DNA of 64,000 nucleotides from Cadophora sp. MPI-SDFR-AT-0126 (GCA_020747065.1 JAGMVK010000022.1:558001-622000), one strand, 5' to 3'; counted from the first letter of the stretch, positions 1 to 12,052 are shown. Notes: generated from the sequence alone by a model not told the origin. Numbers and translations: made by a program.

Positions 1-734
1 CGCATATGATTGGCGTATGACGAGGTTCGAAATGAAGATCCGGAGCTTCTTGGAAAAGAACAAGCACCGCTTCACTGGTGGTCAGGCTCTAGATGTGTCT
101 ATCATCGAATCCCTTAGACTAAGTTATTCTTTCGCTGAGCTTCATTCTGACGATTGTTTCATAATGCAAGCGAACATCCTTGCCGTATACAGTTCCGGTG
201 GAATGGATCGTTGTGGAGCAGAAATGCATTTGATCGATGGCGATTAATGAAGCAAATCTTTCTTCAAGGAAGCAACAAGATTGTTGGAGTAGTTTTCGAA
301 GAGGGCATAAGCGAAAGAAACTCTTAGTTGCAGTGGAAAGAATACGAAGCTTGTCTATCTAGGCACAAGAGCGTCACCGCTCAAGTCAAAGGAATAAAAA
401 GTTCTTGCAAAATTTGATGACAGTACAATTACTTTGCATTTAATGAATTGCAAGCATTAACGTGAAGTTATGGGCAGTATCCATCTTTGCGATTGGACGA
501 CTGATATCCATGGTCCGATGTGAAGCTACCAGACCAGCTTCCTGCTTAAACAATGGACCTCGCCATCAATGACCCACACCCATTCTCTGCTTTTGCAATG
601 TCTTGTTTCTTTTCCTAAAATTTGCTGGTTTCTTTTTGCTGGGAAAGGAAATTTCGAAAAAAGAAGCGGGGGCATTCAAGCGCATTTACAACAACTGAAG
701 TGGCTTGTGCGAAAACAAGAGATCAAACTCAGAT
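1..734. other. Left-edge stretch without a supported gene
   Basis: There is one short open frame at 17-247 (76 codons) with no motif I recognise and no partner exon. The rest is AT-rich with scattered stops. It probably holds the 3' flank of the P450 gene that ends at 735. Confidence 0.5.
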
Positions 735-2437
735 TTACTTCCTCACTACAACTCTGACCCCCTTAGATCCTTCTTTTCCGACGGGGATGAAGACATCTTT
801 TGGTAGTACCATATCCTCTGCCGTCGTCTCAAACAATTCAAAATACCTCACATCCCCCTCGCCCCTCACTTCTCGGCTTCCATAAGCTCTGAATATCCTT
901 GCAATGGCAAGGTACAGCTCTGCGTATGCTAAATTGATACCAATGCACAATCGCGTTCCTTTTGTGAAGGAAACGAGATACCTGTCCAAGCGAGGGTTGT
1001 CGATCCACCTTCCAGGCAGAAACTTTCTCGAGTCTGGGAAGACGGACTCGTCATGATGGACCAAAACACTCGTCATGCCGATGGGTGTCCCTGGAGGTAT
1101 ATGCCAGTCTCTCTTTCCGTCATTGAAGACCAAAGTCTCATCTGGCGCAATTCGTTGAAGTCGAGTGCACACTCCATAGCTAAGCCGGATACATTCTTGA
1201 ATACAGCCTGTCAGGTACGGAAGCCGTTCCAATGTAGCAAGAGTGACTGTTGAAGCTGGGCCTTTCAGAACAGTTTGTAATTCTGCTTTTAGCTTTTGCA
1301 AAGTATCTGGCTGCGCGAGAAGATAGTAGACAGCAACACACAGTGCCCATGTCGTTGTCAGAGTTCCAGCGACGACGACGGTCTGACCGTCTTGGGCGAG
1401 ACGCTCGTCTGATTTTTCTTCTGCAGGAAGATCGCTATTTAAGATTTCATAGAATATTGTTCGATGGCCCGCATCTTTGGAGTCGTCTCTCTGCCCCGAC
1501 TTCATCTCTTTGATTTGCTTTCTCATGTTCTGACGATTTTAGCTGGAAACTTAGGGCGCACGCTGCTGACTGAAGCTACTTACAGCTTGCAAATCAAAGA
1601 ACGATTTCATGTTCGGATCCAGCCAGGTCATTAATGAATCTGGCAAAGCTTTCATCAGAGGCAATAGCCAGGGATATTGCTTGATAATTGCTCCACCACT
1701 ACTGCCAGCTACCGAAGCATCGTGAAATGTTGGCTCGAAGTCATCTTGGTCGACTCGGTGATCAGATCTCGCGAAGGCATATTCTCGAGCAATGTCTGAA
1801 GCGCTGTTAGCACTTTGCGTCAACAAAGACAGCAGAGACAGACCATTTGTGTAAGCAGAGAACGCATAATTAAGAGGGACCGGCTCGCCAGAAGATTGAA
1901 ATTCCCGAAACCGACTCATCAACGCTTCAACCCTCTCCTCAATGATGGGCTGTAACTTCCGAACTGCACTCTTGGAGAAGAATGGGTGTACAGCTGCTCT
2001 CCGAATGCGATGCAGATCGTGATCGTTAGTACCAAACATCGATTGTGGTACGTCGAACTGCATGGTCATCCAATCCCAGCGATGACGCCTCTTGCCCGGA
2101 CCGGCATACAACTTTTCGTAGAACTCCGGAGACGAGACGTGTAACTCGTACGGATTGATACGGATAATAGGACCGTATTTCTCGTGCATCCGACCAATTT
2201 TAAATGTGTACTGTCCTCCAAGAATCACATCATAATAGAACTCATACCTATGCTTTTGTTAGCTTGGTAAGGATATTGAAAGAATCTGCCCTACCAAAAA
2301 CTGACTGCTGCTAACTTTGGTCCTAGGAAGTTGGCAATCGGGCTGAAAAAGAGACGGCGGATGGCTTGAGCCACATAATATACTATCCACGAAGTCAGTA
2401 ACACCAACCACGTCGTGCTACTGAAAACGAAATTCAT
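735..2437 (-). CDS. Cytochrome P450 monooxygenase, three exons
   Basis: Heme-thiolate monooxygenase, expected on the ER membrane and reduced by a P450 reductase. Exons 2437-2295, 2247-1584 and 1529-735 join in phase to 533 aa. The N-terminus is a hydrophobic anchor, and a tryptophan codon is split by intron 1 just before YEFYYDVILGG. Core motifs: AGTLTTT in the I helix (about 323-329), ECIR as the ExxR (381-384), PGRW in the PERW position (441-444), and the heme loop FTKGTRLCIG with the Cys ligand at about 464. The heme loop and the following INLAYAELYL resemble fungal P450s annotated as trichodiene oxygenase or benzoate monooxygenase; that likeness does not fix a substrate. The usual acidic residue of the I-helix motif is Leu here. 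It is divergently transcribed from the broken methyltransferase 371 bp away, so both may once have served one small-molecule pathway. Confidence 0.93.
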
Positions 2438-2808
2438 TGTGAGTACAGATTAAGAAGCAGTTTCAAAACAAGGAATTTGGGAGGGATGGCTGGTAGATAA
2501 AGGTAGCAAGACAGCGGGGAAATTCGAAAAGATATTCATCGGAAAGCACTTATTGAGTTAGTTACCAATGCACATATGCGTTTGCGATACATCGGGCTAA
2601 ATGCAACTCTTAATGAGTTGTCATTTCTGTTGCCCCGCCGCATGTATGTGGAGTGGAAAGCTGGGTTGAGGAACAGGGATGCCCTACCAGAAGCATTTTT
2701 CTCCACTGAGGTGCTCATAAAATCCACTTTTGCGACTGTCTAGTGTCCTGTCCTCAATGTGTTCTCTCAATTAACTCTAAACTGTATTCACATCGGGCTC
2801 TGAACATA
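2438..2808. promoter_or_regulatory. Shared upstream region of P450 and methyltransferase pseudogene
   Basis: This 371-bp gap separates two divergent genes and must hold the P450 promoter. I see no open frame with support and no clear TATA box or binding site. Confidence 0.4.
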
Positions 2809-4079
2809 ATGGCATCCGATCGTCATCTCCAAATGCTTTGTCGTAGAGGACGGGTATACCCGAGACAGCGGGCCAGCCCGCAGCGATCTCCCCGCCAAGC
2901 ACAGACTTAATTCCTCCAGATGCCCAGACTGCTGTAGATATTGATACAGTACGTTCTCGGTGTTCTTTTGATTGTATGGGCTAAGTCGCTTAGGACAATG
3001 AGCGTTTCGAGACGGATTCTGCAATTGGATCTGATACGGACGCCAACAGCATGGCCTCTCTAGTTTCCTCCGTTCTAAATTACAAGTACGAAAATGGCCG
3101 TACATACCATGCATACCGAGATTGGCAGTATATCATGCCAAATGATGACAAATAAGAGGCAAGATACCTCAGAAGCCTCGAGAAACAAATCTGACAATCC
3201 CTCAGGATCGATTGGACTTAGTGCATCACGTATGGAAGTTGATCTTAGGCGGTGAAATCTACCGAGCTCCGATATCCAAGAACATACAACATGTACTAGA
3301 TGTCGGAACCGGAACGGGTATCTGGGCAATTGAATACACAGGCGAGTTCAGAAGCGCGACAGTCATCGCCAATGATCTCAGTCCCATTCAACCACCCTTG
3401 GTACCCCCAAAGGCTTACTTGGAGATTGACGATGCAGAAAAAATCTAGGGCTACCGTGAACCTTTCGATTATATTCATATCAGAAATATGGCAGCCGCCA
3501 TTGCTGATTGGCCAAAGCTCTGCAGACAGTCAATGGATAATCTGAAGCCTGGCGATTGGATCGAGATCCAGGAACACGCGATTAGAATGCATTCCGAAGA
3601 TGGAGAGGTGCCTCCAAACACTGCACAGTGGCTTGACAAAATGGAAGAAGCTGCGAAAAGTTTTAGTAAGGAGATGAATGTGGCGAAGAATATACACGGA
3701 TTCTTGATTAATACGGGAGTTGAAGATATGCACGAGGACAAGTACAAAGTGAGCAGTGGTTCTCAACAATTTGAACGAACGAAACACTGATGTTACCGAT
3801 TCCGTTGGGTACTTGGACAACAAATAGGAGGATGAAAGAAATGGGATGTTCCAGCAGACGGTACAAGTCTCCTATGATTTTCTTAACATCCTATCGAACT
3901 GACTGGCCTGCCTAGAATCCGTGGAAGCATACAGTCTCGCCCTGTTCTCCAGGGTTCTTCAGTGGGATCTCACGAGACTACAGGTATTCCTAGCCGTCGT
4001 ACGAGGGGAGATTGCCAACTAATACAATCATCTTTACATACTCACATATGTGATCCATGGAAGGAAGCCGAAGTCGTGA
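2809..4079 (+). pseudogene. Broken LaeA-type SAM-dependent methyltransferase
   Basis: Pieces of a TAM/LaeA-like class I methyltransferase are readable in order: an acidic leader ending AVDIDT before a GTACGT donor (about 2961), then TDSAIGSD, YKYENGRTYHAYRDW, an HHVWKL block, the SAM motif DVGTGTGIW (about 3300-3325), the post-I region FDYIHIRN, and a C-terminal block with YSLALFSRVL. The frame is broken by TAA at 3153-3155, TAG at 3446-3448 (where the family normally has Trp in an EKxW-Y context) and TAA at 4020-4022, followed by 18 more in-frame codons to TGA at 4077. A one-base frame change lies near 3841 and the acceptor before the PLGTW block (about 3799) is not recognisable. One intron (3159-3205) would be GC-AG. 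The 5' end is uncertain: ATG 2809 is not in frame with the leader. Live homologues methylate small molecules or act as regulators; this copy should be dead. Confidence 0.85.
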
Positions 4080-4630
4080 TGGAGAGCCTTTGTTGACCCT
4101 GGACCGGAACGGCAATGTCAGCCCCAAGTCATAACCACGTAACACCACCAAGTCCTTAAAAGAGTTTTAAAATCCAGACAATGGCTAAGCTAGATGCGGT
4201 GAGAGTAGGAAGCTGCGGCATTTTACTTTTCCAAAGCTTTGGAGACACCCTGTGCGTAGCTCGTATTTAAGCGAGATACGTTACTTGGCTCCGACAGGCT
4301 TCCTGCTTCAGGGCATTTACGCCGTAATTACAATGGACACGATTGGCAAAAGGTGCCGAAAACAATGGGGTATAGACCGCATCGCCAAAAGTCAAAAAGA
4401 AGAAGAAATTTTTTTCGTATTACAATCAATCTCCCGTCAGTTGACAAGTGCAGCCTGACGCTTCATTGCAGGCCAGTGTGGGACGATCCGTCAGGGGTTG
4501 ATGTTGATTGTCCTCTTGCAGGAGTGTACATAAGACTTGCATAATTACTTCAGCTTGATCTCAATTCCTTTAATTTTCTTCTTGAATAGATGAGACTTCG
4601 CGATATCATATCGTATAGCCTGCTCCAAAT
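4080..4630. other. Intergenic region
   Basis: No coding region supported. It should contain the promoter and 5' leader of the hydrolase starting at 4631. A run rich in A and G around 4395-4420 is the only feature I noticed. Confidence 0.5.
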
Positions 4631-5861
4631 ATGCTTCTCAATAAACGGCTTGTCGTTGCCGCGTTGCTAGCATCGCCATTCTTCTGCGGGGCCATAGCAA
4701 GCGCGGGGCAAAGCAGCAATGAAACCCCCGCCAGCAGAGAATATTTCTACATTGGCGGCCAATACGTCAATACCACCACCGGCCATCTCTTCATCGATCA
4801 AACGTACGTCGAAAAACTAACCCCAGCGAAGCCCTGCCAGCCCTATCCTCTTGTATTCATCCACGGCCAAGCCCAGACGGGAACAGTAAGTCAAAGCTCC
4901 CATTAAGTTAGCTTTTCAGGTAACAATTTTTGACTTGAATTAGAACTGGCTTAACAAACCCGACGGAAAGCCTGGTTGGGCTTCATTTTTCCTCAAGAAA
5001 GGATACGAAGTGTATATAGTGGATCAGACGGAACGAGGAAGAAGTCCTTGGGACCCGGCTGGAGAGACGAATTTGTCAACCTATCCGGCTGAGATTATTG
5101 AACAGAGATTTACGGCACCAGAGAAGTTCGACCTTTGGCCGCAAGCTAAGCTACATACGCAATGGTCTGGCGTAAGCTCTCCTTCCTGCGACATCTCTTC
5201 ATGTGCTAACAATGTATAGACGGGTTTGATGGGAGACCCGATCTTCGATCAATACTATGCCTCTACAGTACAATTCCAATCCAACACAGTCATCCAAGAG
5301 AGGAACATGCAAGCTGCAGGCTTAGCGCTTCTGAAGAAGATCGGCCCAGCAGTTCTCATTTCTCACTCACAAGGCGGGCTTATGCCTTGGGTCATCGCAG
5401 ACATTGTACCTGATCTGGTGAAGGCAATTGTAGCCATCGAGCCAACAGGACCACCTTTCAGAGACGCAGTCTTCAGTAACAGTAGCACACGACCTTGGGG
5501 CTTGACTAACATTCCACTTACTTACTTTCCCGCACCTACAGACCTAGCAGCACCCCTGCAGACTCAAGTTGTGCCCAGTAATTCGTCCGGTCTTGTCTCT
5601 TGTATCATCCAGGCCTCGCCAGCGAAACAGCTAGCCAACTTCAAGAACATCCCGGTGCTTGTGGAGTATGGAGAAGCTAGCTACCATGCTGTGTACGACC
5701 ACTGTACCTGGCAGTTTCTGGTGCAGGCTGGAGTGCCGGCTGAGATATTGAGATTGACGGATGTTGGGTTATCTGGGAATGGGCATTTGCAGTTCTTGGA
5801 GGAGAACAGTGATGAGATTGCGGCTGTGCTTGAGGATTGGATCAAATCGAAGGTTAAATGA
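4631..5861 (+). CDS. Secreted alpha/beta-hydrolase (esterase-like)
   Basis: Three exons, 4631-4885, 4944-5171 and 5220-5861, give 374 aa with all phases closed. The first 23 residues form a typical signal peptide ending near AIAS-AG. The fold is recognisable from [12 protein letters not shown] (oxyanion side, spanning intron 1), the strand-helix around [11 protein letters not shown], the nucleophile elbow SHSQGG (Ser about 211) and a late GNGH carrying the likely catalytic His (about 348). A Glu in the VEYGE segment could supply the acid. The substrate cannot be read from sequence; fungal relatives are annotated only as esterase, lipase or hydrolase. It lies 551 bp after the dead methyltransferase in the same direction, so it may be a survivor of the same locus or an independent secreted enzyme. 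Confidence 0.9.
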
Positions 5862-6585
5862 AGAATTCGAATCGGGGGCTGAGATGGGCAGATTTTACTT
5901 CGCGTATTGTTTGGTATTCGTGCGGATAGCAGGGGCAGACCGTTCGGGCAAGTAGCTAGACAGGCACTTGAGGTATTGGTCGGTCAACCAAAGAGAAGAC
6001 TCTTCAAATATGCTTGCTATGTATAACCAGCAACTGTGGCAGTATGGCCTGTCTCGTGTAGCTTGCCATGCGCTGACATAGATTTGATATTCTAGAAAGC
6101 AAATATGAGACTCACTCCAAATTAATCCTCCATAGGTTTTGAGACAATGCTAGCAAAGTGGGTGCGAAGAGCGTGACTAAAGCCGAGAAATTAGTGTCCA
6201 AGATCCGTAGGCTTCGACTCTCGTATACATCACCTCTGATGCATCCTTGGTGCATCCTCACCTTCTTTGCATCATCCCTTCCTCAGCGACCCTGAATATC
6301 ACAACCATACAGACAAAAGTCGCTCTATTTATTCTGCAGACGGCTTTCTATGTGAGATCAGCTGAAATCTTGTCACTTGGTTCAACAGGCCGTACAACGC
6401 GACATAGCAAGCGCCTTGATTCGCCGGAGGATAGCTTCACTGGTTGCAAATTCAATGCTCGTGTGGACCAAGAAATAATCACACAGGCTTTTCACAGCCC
6501 TAGAAGTGCACTTATTGTGGTCTCACAAGCGATTTTGTGAATAAATTGGCTTCAATTCCGTCATTCACCTGCCCTTACGAATAAC
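5862..6585. other. Convergent intergenic region
   Basis: Lies between the 3' ends of the hydrolase (+) and the unknown gene (-). Contains only short unsupported frames (for example 6247-6540). No repeat or RNA gene seen. Confidence 0.5.
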
Positions 6586-8195
6586 CTAAGATCTTGAAGA
6601 TGGTCCATACATCAATTCAAGCTTCTTTTGGTAAATGTCCTTGGCTTTGAAAATATCGTCCTGCAATAGGTTGACATCTTCCGTCAATGACACGAGCAGG
6701 GCCTCGAGATCTATCCCGTTTCCAACGTACGATCCGCTCACAGGAAGTATATTGTTCACCACGTGGTCCATTCTTTCCAGTGCTTTTCTAGCGGGCCCGG
6801 ACATTTCGAGGTACACTGGCATCGCGGTACACATGACTGGAATATGATTGTAGGAAGTTAACACCATGTACATCGCGTAGAACATTGCCATCCGACCTCG
6901 TCGTGTTTGTGGACTGTCCATATCAGTCTGCTGAGGAGACTAGTATCAGGTCAATTGATTGTTTCCAGCTTTCATGGGGTGATTTATACCTCTCGCGTAT
7001 CAAATTGACCCCTCAGCTCAACGATATCTGACAGATATTGACAGATATTGTCGACGTGCTTTCCAACAATCATGTCAATTCGTTCGGCTGTGCTTAGATC
7101 CTGCCGCGAAGCAACATAATCCTTGAAGTCGATGAATAGGCGGGGGAATTCTCCGAGTTCGTGTCCAGTCCTAACCGATCGTTAGTTACCTGCATAGATT
7201 GATAGTGCCTTCCAGCTTACGACTGCTCAAATCTTTCAACCTGGTCTCGTCTCCTGGCCTCCCTCTCGTTGGATCTGATGCTCAGCTTCAAGATTCTGCC
7301 TTTATTTGGGGTCTTGTGGCTATATTATTGGTCAATGGTGCGCCAAGCAGACATACCATCTGTAAACGTGGCGAAGCCAAAGCCTCTCGATATGCCACAG
7401 AAGCCCTCAGGAATCTCAACATCCAGAAATCCAATGCATCCTTGGAACATGTCGTTGAGTTCAGCCCAAGTGGCTCGTATGGCAAGATTATCGTAGTATA
7501 CCATCGCAGGGCCCTGTGGCACGTTATCGAGCGTTGGTACGGTGAAATCCTTCGCCCTCTCGTACTCATTCCAGTCCTCGTCAGCTTCCGTAACACCCTG
7601 AACCAGACCTCGTGCCGTCAACCAGGCATCCCTCACGGCAGTGACCTCAACATCTGTTCTGTCTGCCTCTTTGTGAACAAACCGGATGAATCGGGTGTGG
7701 TCGAGTCTGCAGCGGAAGCCAGTCTCAAACGAATGAACGGCACGGTTGCGAGTGGGTCTCAGGGAATCAAGTGTCGTAAGGGTGGCGACGGCAAGCCTGG
7801 GGAATATCGACGGGAACCATGAATTGAGGTCCTTGAGCTGGCGCAGTATCTCCCATGTCTTCTGAACGGCATTTAATAGCGCCCTTCGATTATAGCGCTT
7901 ATCGTCGTAAACATTGGGCAAAGAGATCATATCCTGGTCCATAGTCAGCATCTCAGTCTCCCGCTGGAACACAGAGAAATCTACATCTGGCGTCTTAAAT
8001 TCGTATCGGAGAGCCTCAATATCATGGTGATGGGTCTCCAGCCAGCGGAATTGCTCGACAATGAAATTGTCGACCATGACTTCCGCGGTCTCCTCAGGGT
8101 ATTCCTGCAGCAAGTGCTCTCTTAAAGCTCTAACGGCTTCCAACATATCATCAGGGCTTGACAGATCAGTCCTGCGGAGAAACTAGTTAGATGAT

Positions 8196-8267
<72 letters not shown>

Positions 8268-8979
8268 ATGCTTACTGTAAATCTGCCAAAGGCTTGGACA
8301 TGAAGTCATCGTAGGAAAGCTGGCTATTCTTCGCAGTCAGTGCTTGCAGAGATGTTCGAAACCCCTTACTGTTGAAATCGATTGGGGTAGCTGAAGTCTT
8401 AAACATCGAGCCAACCTTGCTCGACATCTCGGTACCATATCCTCGTTGAATATATCCTCGTTGTGACGACTGCACGCCTCGCATGGCTCTGGGTATCTGC
8501 TTGACTGGGGCTTTCAGCTTGCCTCCAAGCTCATCATAGACCAACTCATCTATCTCTGAGTCATCCAGTTCAATTATTTCAGCTGTTGCATTGATCGACT
8601 TGAAGTCTTGTAAGGCGGCCAGTGCGGATTCCAGCTGATGGAATATGCCTGTGGCAGTACACTCCGAGATTTTGTTTGTGAATCTTAACATTTGGTGTCA
8701 CTGCATCACATTCCTGTATCTCCCATACCTATCGTCCTTCTCGATCCCCTTTATAACTATGCAAGGGTGTTTGGTATTACTCTTCTGTGGGGAAGCCCTC
8801 TCAGCAGTCTCGTCTTCGCTGAGAATCCTACTGGGGGAACACGGGTTAGGACCATTTGTTTCTGGTCCGAAGGCGGAGGAAGGAAACTTGATTTGTTGAT
8901 TTGTCGCAGAGCCAGAGGTAGGACGAGGAGGAGATGGGGGTACCGACATCTTCAGCGAACTCTTCGCCGAGGTTCGCAT
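6586..8979 (-). CDS. Unknown protein, six exons
   Basis: I do not recognise this family. Exons 8979-8781, 8648-8276, 8171-7357, 7299-7221, 7170-6990 and 6927-6586 join in phase to about 662 aa. Introns 2 to 5 have convincing GT-AG borders. Intron 1 (8780-8649) is the only phase-compatible choice I found and its donor, GTAATA, is weak. ATG 8979 is the first Met in the frame used by exon 1 (another in-frame Met is at 8949); an upstream ATG at 9124 is in a different frame. The N-terminal ~120 residues are Ser/Pro-rich and look disordered. The rest is alpha-helical, acidic and rich in Trp/Leu, without signal peptide, membrane segment or catalytic motif. It could be a lineage-specific cytosolic protein of an accessory region. 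Confidence 0.7.
8198..8262. repeat. (GA)n microsatellite inside intron 2
   Basis: About 65 bp of uninterrupted GA dinucleotide (32 units) lie inside the 104-bp intron 8275-8172 of the unknown gene. On the coding strand this is a pure CT tract between donor and acceptor, so it supplies an extreme polypyrimidine stretch. Confidence 0.97.
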
Positions 8980-10906
8980 TGTTTGCTGGTTGCTCGCGCA
9001 AGGAAGAGGGTTGAAATATAGCCGGATCAGGGGCAAAGCTGGATTTGTTGTCTGCGCCTTCTCGCCCACGGCCGCTGCAGCGTCGCCCAGGCAAGAGGCA
9101 CCCAGGATCTGGCGCACTATCCATCGTCGTGATTGTCGTGAATGCTTTCTCTTTTTTTAGTTTTTTAGTTCTTTACTGTGAGAGTCAATTCAGAAGATGA
9201 TCAATAAACGTCAGATTGTGTGGGGTACATGATCTGATATGAGGTGTGGGAAAGGATGTTGTGATGTGTTGACGTGGGATCTCGCTCAGAAGTCCAACAG
9301 GGCGGTCTCGCAGACGGAGAATGACTCCAACTGGTTCGGAGGATGATGAGAGTGCGGAGATGATAGCAAAGAGATAGTGGAAGATACTTCCAGATTCAAG
9401 GCAGCCGATGGCAGCAAAAAAGTGCTGCTGAACGAAGAGGAGAGGAAGTCTTCTAACGGGTCGGCAGACGAAGATGAGGCCGCAGAGCCTCGCTCTAGGC
9501 GCTAAGCGAGGGTCGCATTATGTGAGGGTCCAGAGATTTTGCTCTGATGCAGACACTAGCCACTACTGGAAAAGCTCAGCCTGAAACGGAACCAAAAAGA
9601 TGAAGGAGGAGTCATTAAATTGAAAAATAAGCTCTAGTCAATAATGAGAACACGCTCATTGGTTAGGTACTTTTGGCGCTGTTTCATAGACTTGACGATA
9701 ATCCTTCATCGCCCAATCGTGGTCCACCCGGTAATTGGCTCTACTTAGACATTCATTCACTTTTCTCAGAAAAGGAAGAATCTTTGAGACATTCAGACCT
9801 CTGCGCACTGAGCAGTTTTTGAAGGAGATATCGTACTGCCGCCGATGGTTTTGAACCTCAAAAATAGAAGCAAGAGACATCATGCAAAAGACAATTGTTT
9901 TTGATCAGAATCATGATTGACTTCAACGACTTTCTGACTGTACAGAACTGCATGATATGAAGTCCAAGCCTATTGCCAAACAAATGTCATCAAAGGACGC
10001 ATGATGCTGTATAAAGAACGAACAAGGAGCAGAATATCAAGAAAAGTAGCAAGCAGTATTCAAAGCATGGTTTTGGAAATTTGTTGGAGTTGTGCTGGGA
10101 AGTCTGCCAGATTAAATTTGCTCTTGATCAGCACATGTCCTCGCTCAATAGATGCAGTATGATGTTCAAAAGGGTTTATACACGATGCTGCCGATGAAGT
10201 ATAGAGCTCTGATACTCATCGGACGCCATTCCTGCATTCAAAGGACAATTCCGAAAGGTTGTTGATGGTCATTGACGGATGTTGATGGATTGACGTTGGA
10301 TTTGAGTCGTGCAACCTTGTTTTTAGTGCATTTCTGAGAACGCCACTGTAGCTCACCCCACCTTCCCCCTTTTCCTGAATAGGTATAATGGACATATGGT
10401 CTTGACATGACTTCACGGATGGCTTACGGTCGAAGGAGAAAAGCCAACTTAATCTTCATTAATCGATGATTTCTGGACAATTACTTGACGGTCCGGACAG
10501 AGACTCAAAGTGTATTGACATTTCGGTCTCTTCAAGATACAAAGGTGGCCACTCAGCTTCTCAGGTGCGAAGTTCGCACCTGGGAAGTACATCTCGCGAA
10601 GTCAATCAGAGGTTCCGATACATTACTGATGCAGAAAACATTTCAAGTCTTTCGAGAGTACTCATACGCAGTCCCGAAATCTTTGAGAATCTTGAGTGCC
10701 TTTTCAAGCATGGAGATAATTCAAGTCAACGGTTTTGATTGATCTCAACACATGTGTGGGCATCATCCAATCACATCTAGTCTATTTCCTAACCAGCGCC
10801 ATAATACTGCCCACCAAAGTCTCGAGAAAAGTTCAACGCCTGTCCGGTCTAGTCTAATCTACCCTAGCATCTCCAATGTCTACGACCTTTACTAAGATCT
10901 GCCATT
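8980..10906. other. Long gene-poor stretch
   Basis: About 1.9 kb with only short open frames (9656-9883, 10216-10416, 10466-10738) that lack partner exons, motifs or signal peptides. The first part should contain the promoter of the unknown gene. No transposon or RNA gene recognised. Confidence 0.5.
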
Positions 10907-11672
10907 TTACAAAGCAGCAGCGAAACCAACAGCAAGAACTCCCAGCAAGCCCAAAACCCCAGTGATATCCCTTTCTGCCGCTTCGCTCTTTGGTGGCAGG
11001 ACTGGCGTGACTATGGAAGTTGGTGAAGCTGAGGACTTTGGAGTTGTAGCCATCATCGTAGTGCTAGGCATTGTAGTTGATGCCACACCTGTGGACGTAA
11101 GACCAAGAAGAGCAGAACTCAACTCGCCCGCCAGTCTGCTACTGGCACTATTGATAGCGCTTGTGGGCAGTTGTCTGGCGTTCTCGATATGCTCGTTGCG
11201 GGCTCCGATATTCTCGTTGGAGCTATCTTTGATATCGCGAGTCCACTGTAGAATCTCCGTGGAATCGAAGTTGGTGTGGGGAGTGGGAGAGCAGCCTCAT
11301 CTCTCTGTTGCAGGATCTCATTTGGGTCGAACTTGCCAGTAGGCTTTGGTGAAGCGACGAAGTGGAATTTGCAGTAGCAGTTGACACCACCGTGTGGTCC
11401 CGGAGATCTGTTGGTTGTACAGTCGCTTCCGGATGGTCCTGGCTTCATCGGTTGGCCTTGAGCGGTGCAGTATGTGCCGTATTTGCTGGTACACTGGGCG
11501 GCTTTCATGCCTGGTATGGGTTAGTTCTGGTGTCAACTTTTTGGAGGAAGGAAGTTGAATGAATGGGTGAGTTCATACCGTAGTCACAGATAAGGTCATA
11601 CTGGAAGGCGGTCGAGAAGCTCACCAGGGTGAGGATGGCGAGGGGAAGAGTTAAGATGAAGTTGGAAAGCAT
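10907..11672 (-). CDS. Probable GPI-anchored secreted protein
   Basis: Exons 11672-11579, 11510-11337 and 11226-10907 give 195 aa. The N-terminus is a signal peptide (MLSNFILTLPLAILTLVSF...). The middle has a small Cys-rich region (CDYG, QCTSKYGTYC, GSDC, NCYC). The C-terminus is a Ser/Thr-rich spacer followed by a hydrophobic tail ending GFAAAL with no basic cytosolic end, the pattern of a GPI-attachment signal. Intron 1 is GT-AG. Intron 2 needs a GC donor (TG|GCAAGT at 11336) and acceptor at 11227; without it the frame breaks between the Cys-rich part and the Ser/Thr tail, so a frameshift is the alternative. Family members are fungal cell-wall or surface proteins of unknown role. Confidence 0.75.
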
Positions 11673-12007
11673 CTCTATGTTATCTCAAGCTTTCAAGTGA
11701 AGTGACAGTGGTCTAATCGATGATCAATTTGTGTGTTTTTCGGAGTCGATGTTATTTTGAGAATGGTGGTTTGAGCAGTGGGTTTGCATGAAGACGAAAC
11801 TGCTGGGGGCTTGTGTTTGGCTGGGATTAAATAGAAATGGTGGAGGCGAAATCTGACATATCGATCAACCCATTCACGGATTAAGTTAGTCATAAATATC
11901 CGTGAGGTGCAGGACCATTCACAGAGAGACTGCCTCGTGGCTGATTCGGATTATATCACGACTAGCAGTCGAAAGACTCACATGGAAGTCCAAGCAAACG
12001 TGAGCTA

Positions 12008-12052
12008 ATGTCCATCCCTGCGTAACGGAAAACCCTACGTACCGGAAAATTT
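12008..12052 (+). repeat. Left terminal inverted repeat
   Basis: Outer end of the 5.0-kb segment. Preceded by GCTA, so TA abuts the first base. Two tandem ~16-bp subrepeats of the form CCTGCGTAACGGAAAA and CCTACGTACCGGAAAA lie within it. Confidence 0.85.

Noticed and set aside
8846..9124. Alternative N-terminal frame from ATG 9124 for the unknown gene
   Set aside because: It ends in a stop before any splice site that would join exon 2 in frame; the frame from ATG 8979 joins through a phase-1 intron.
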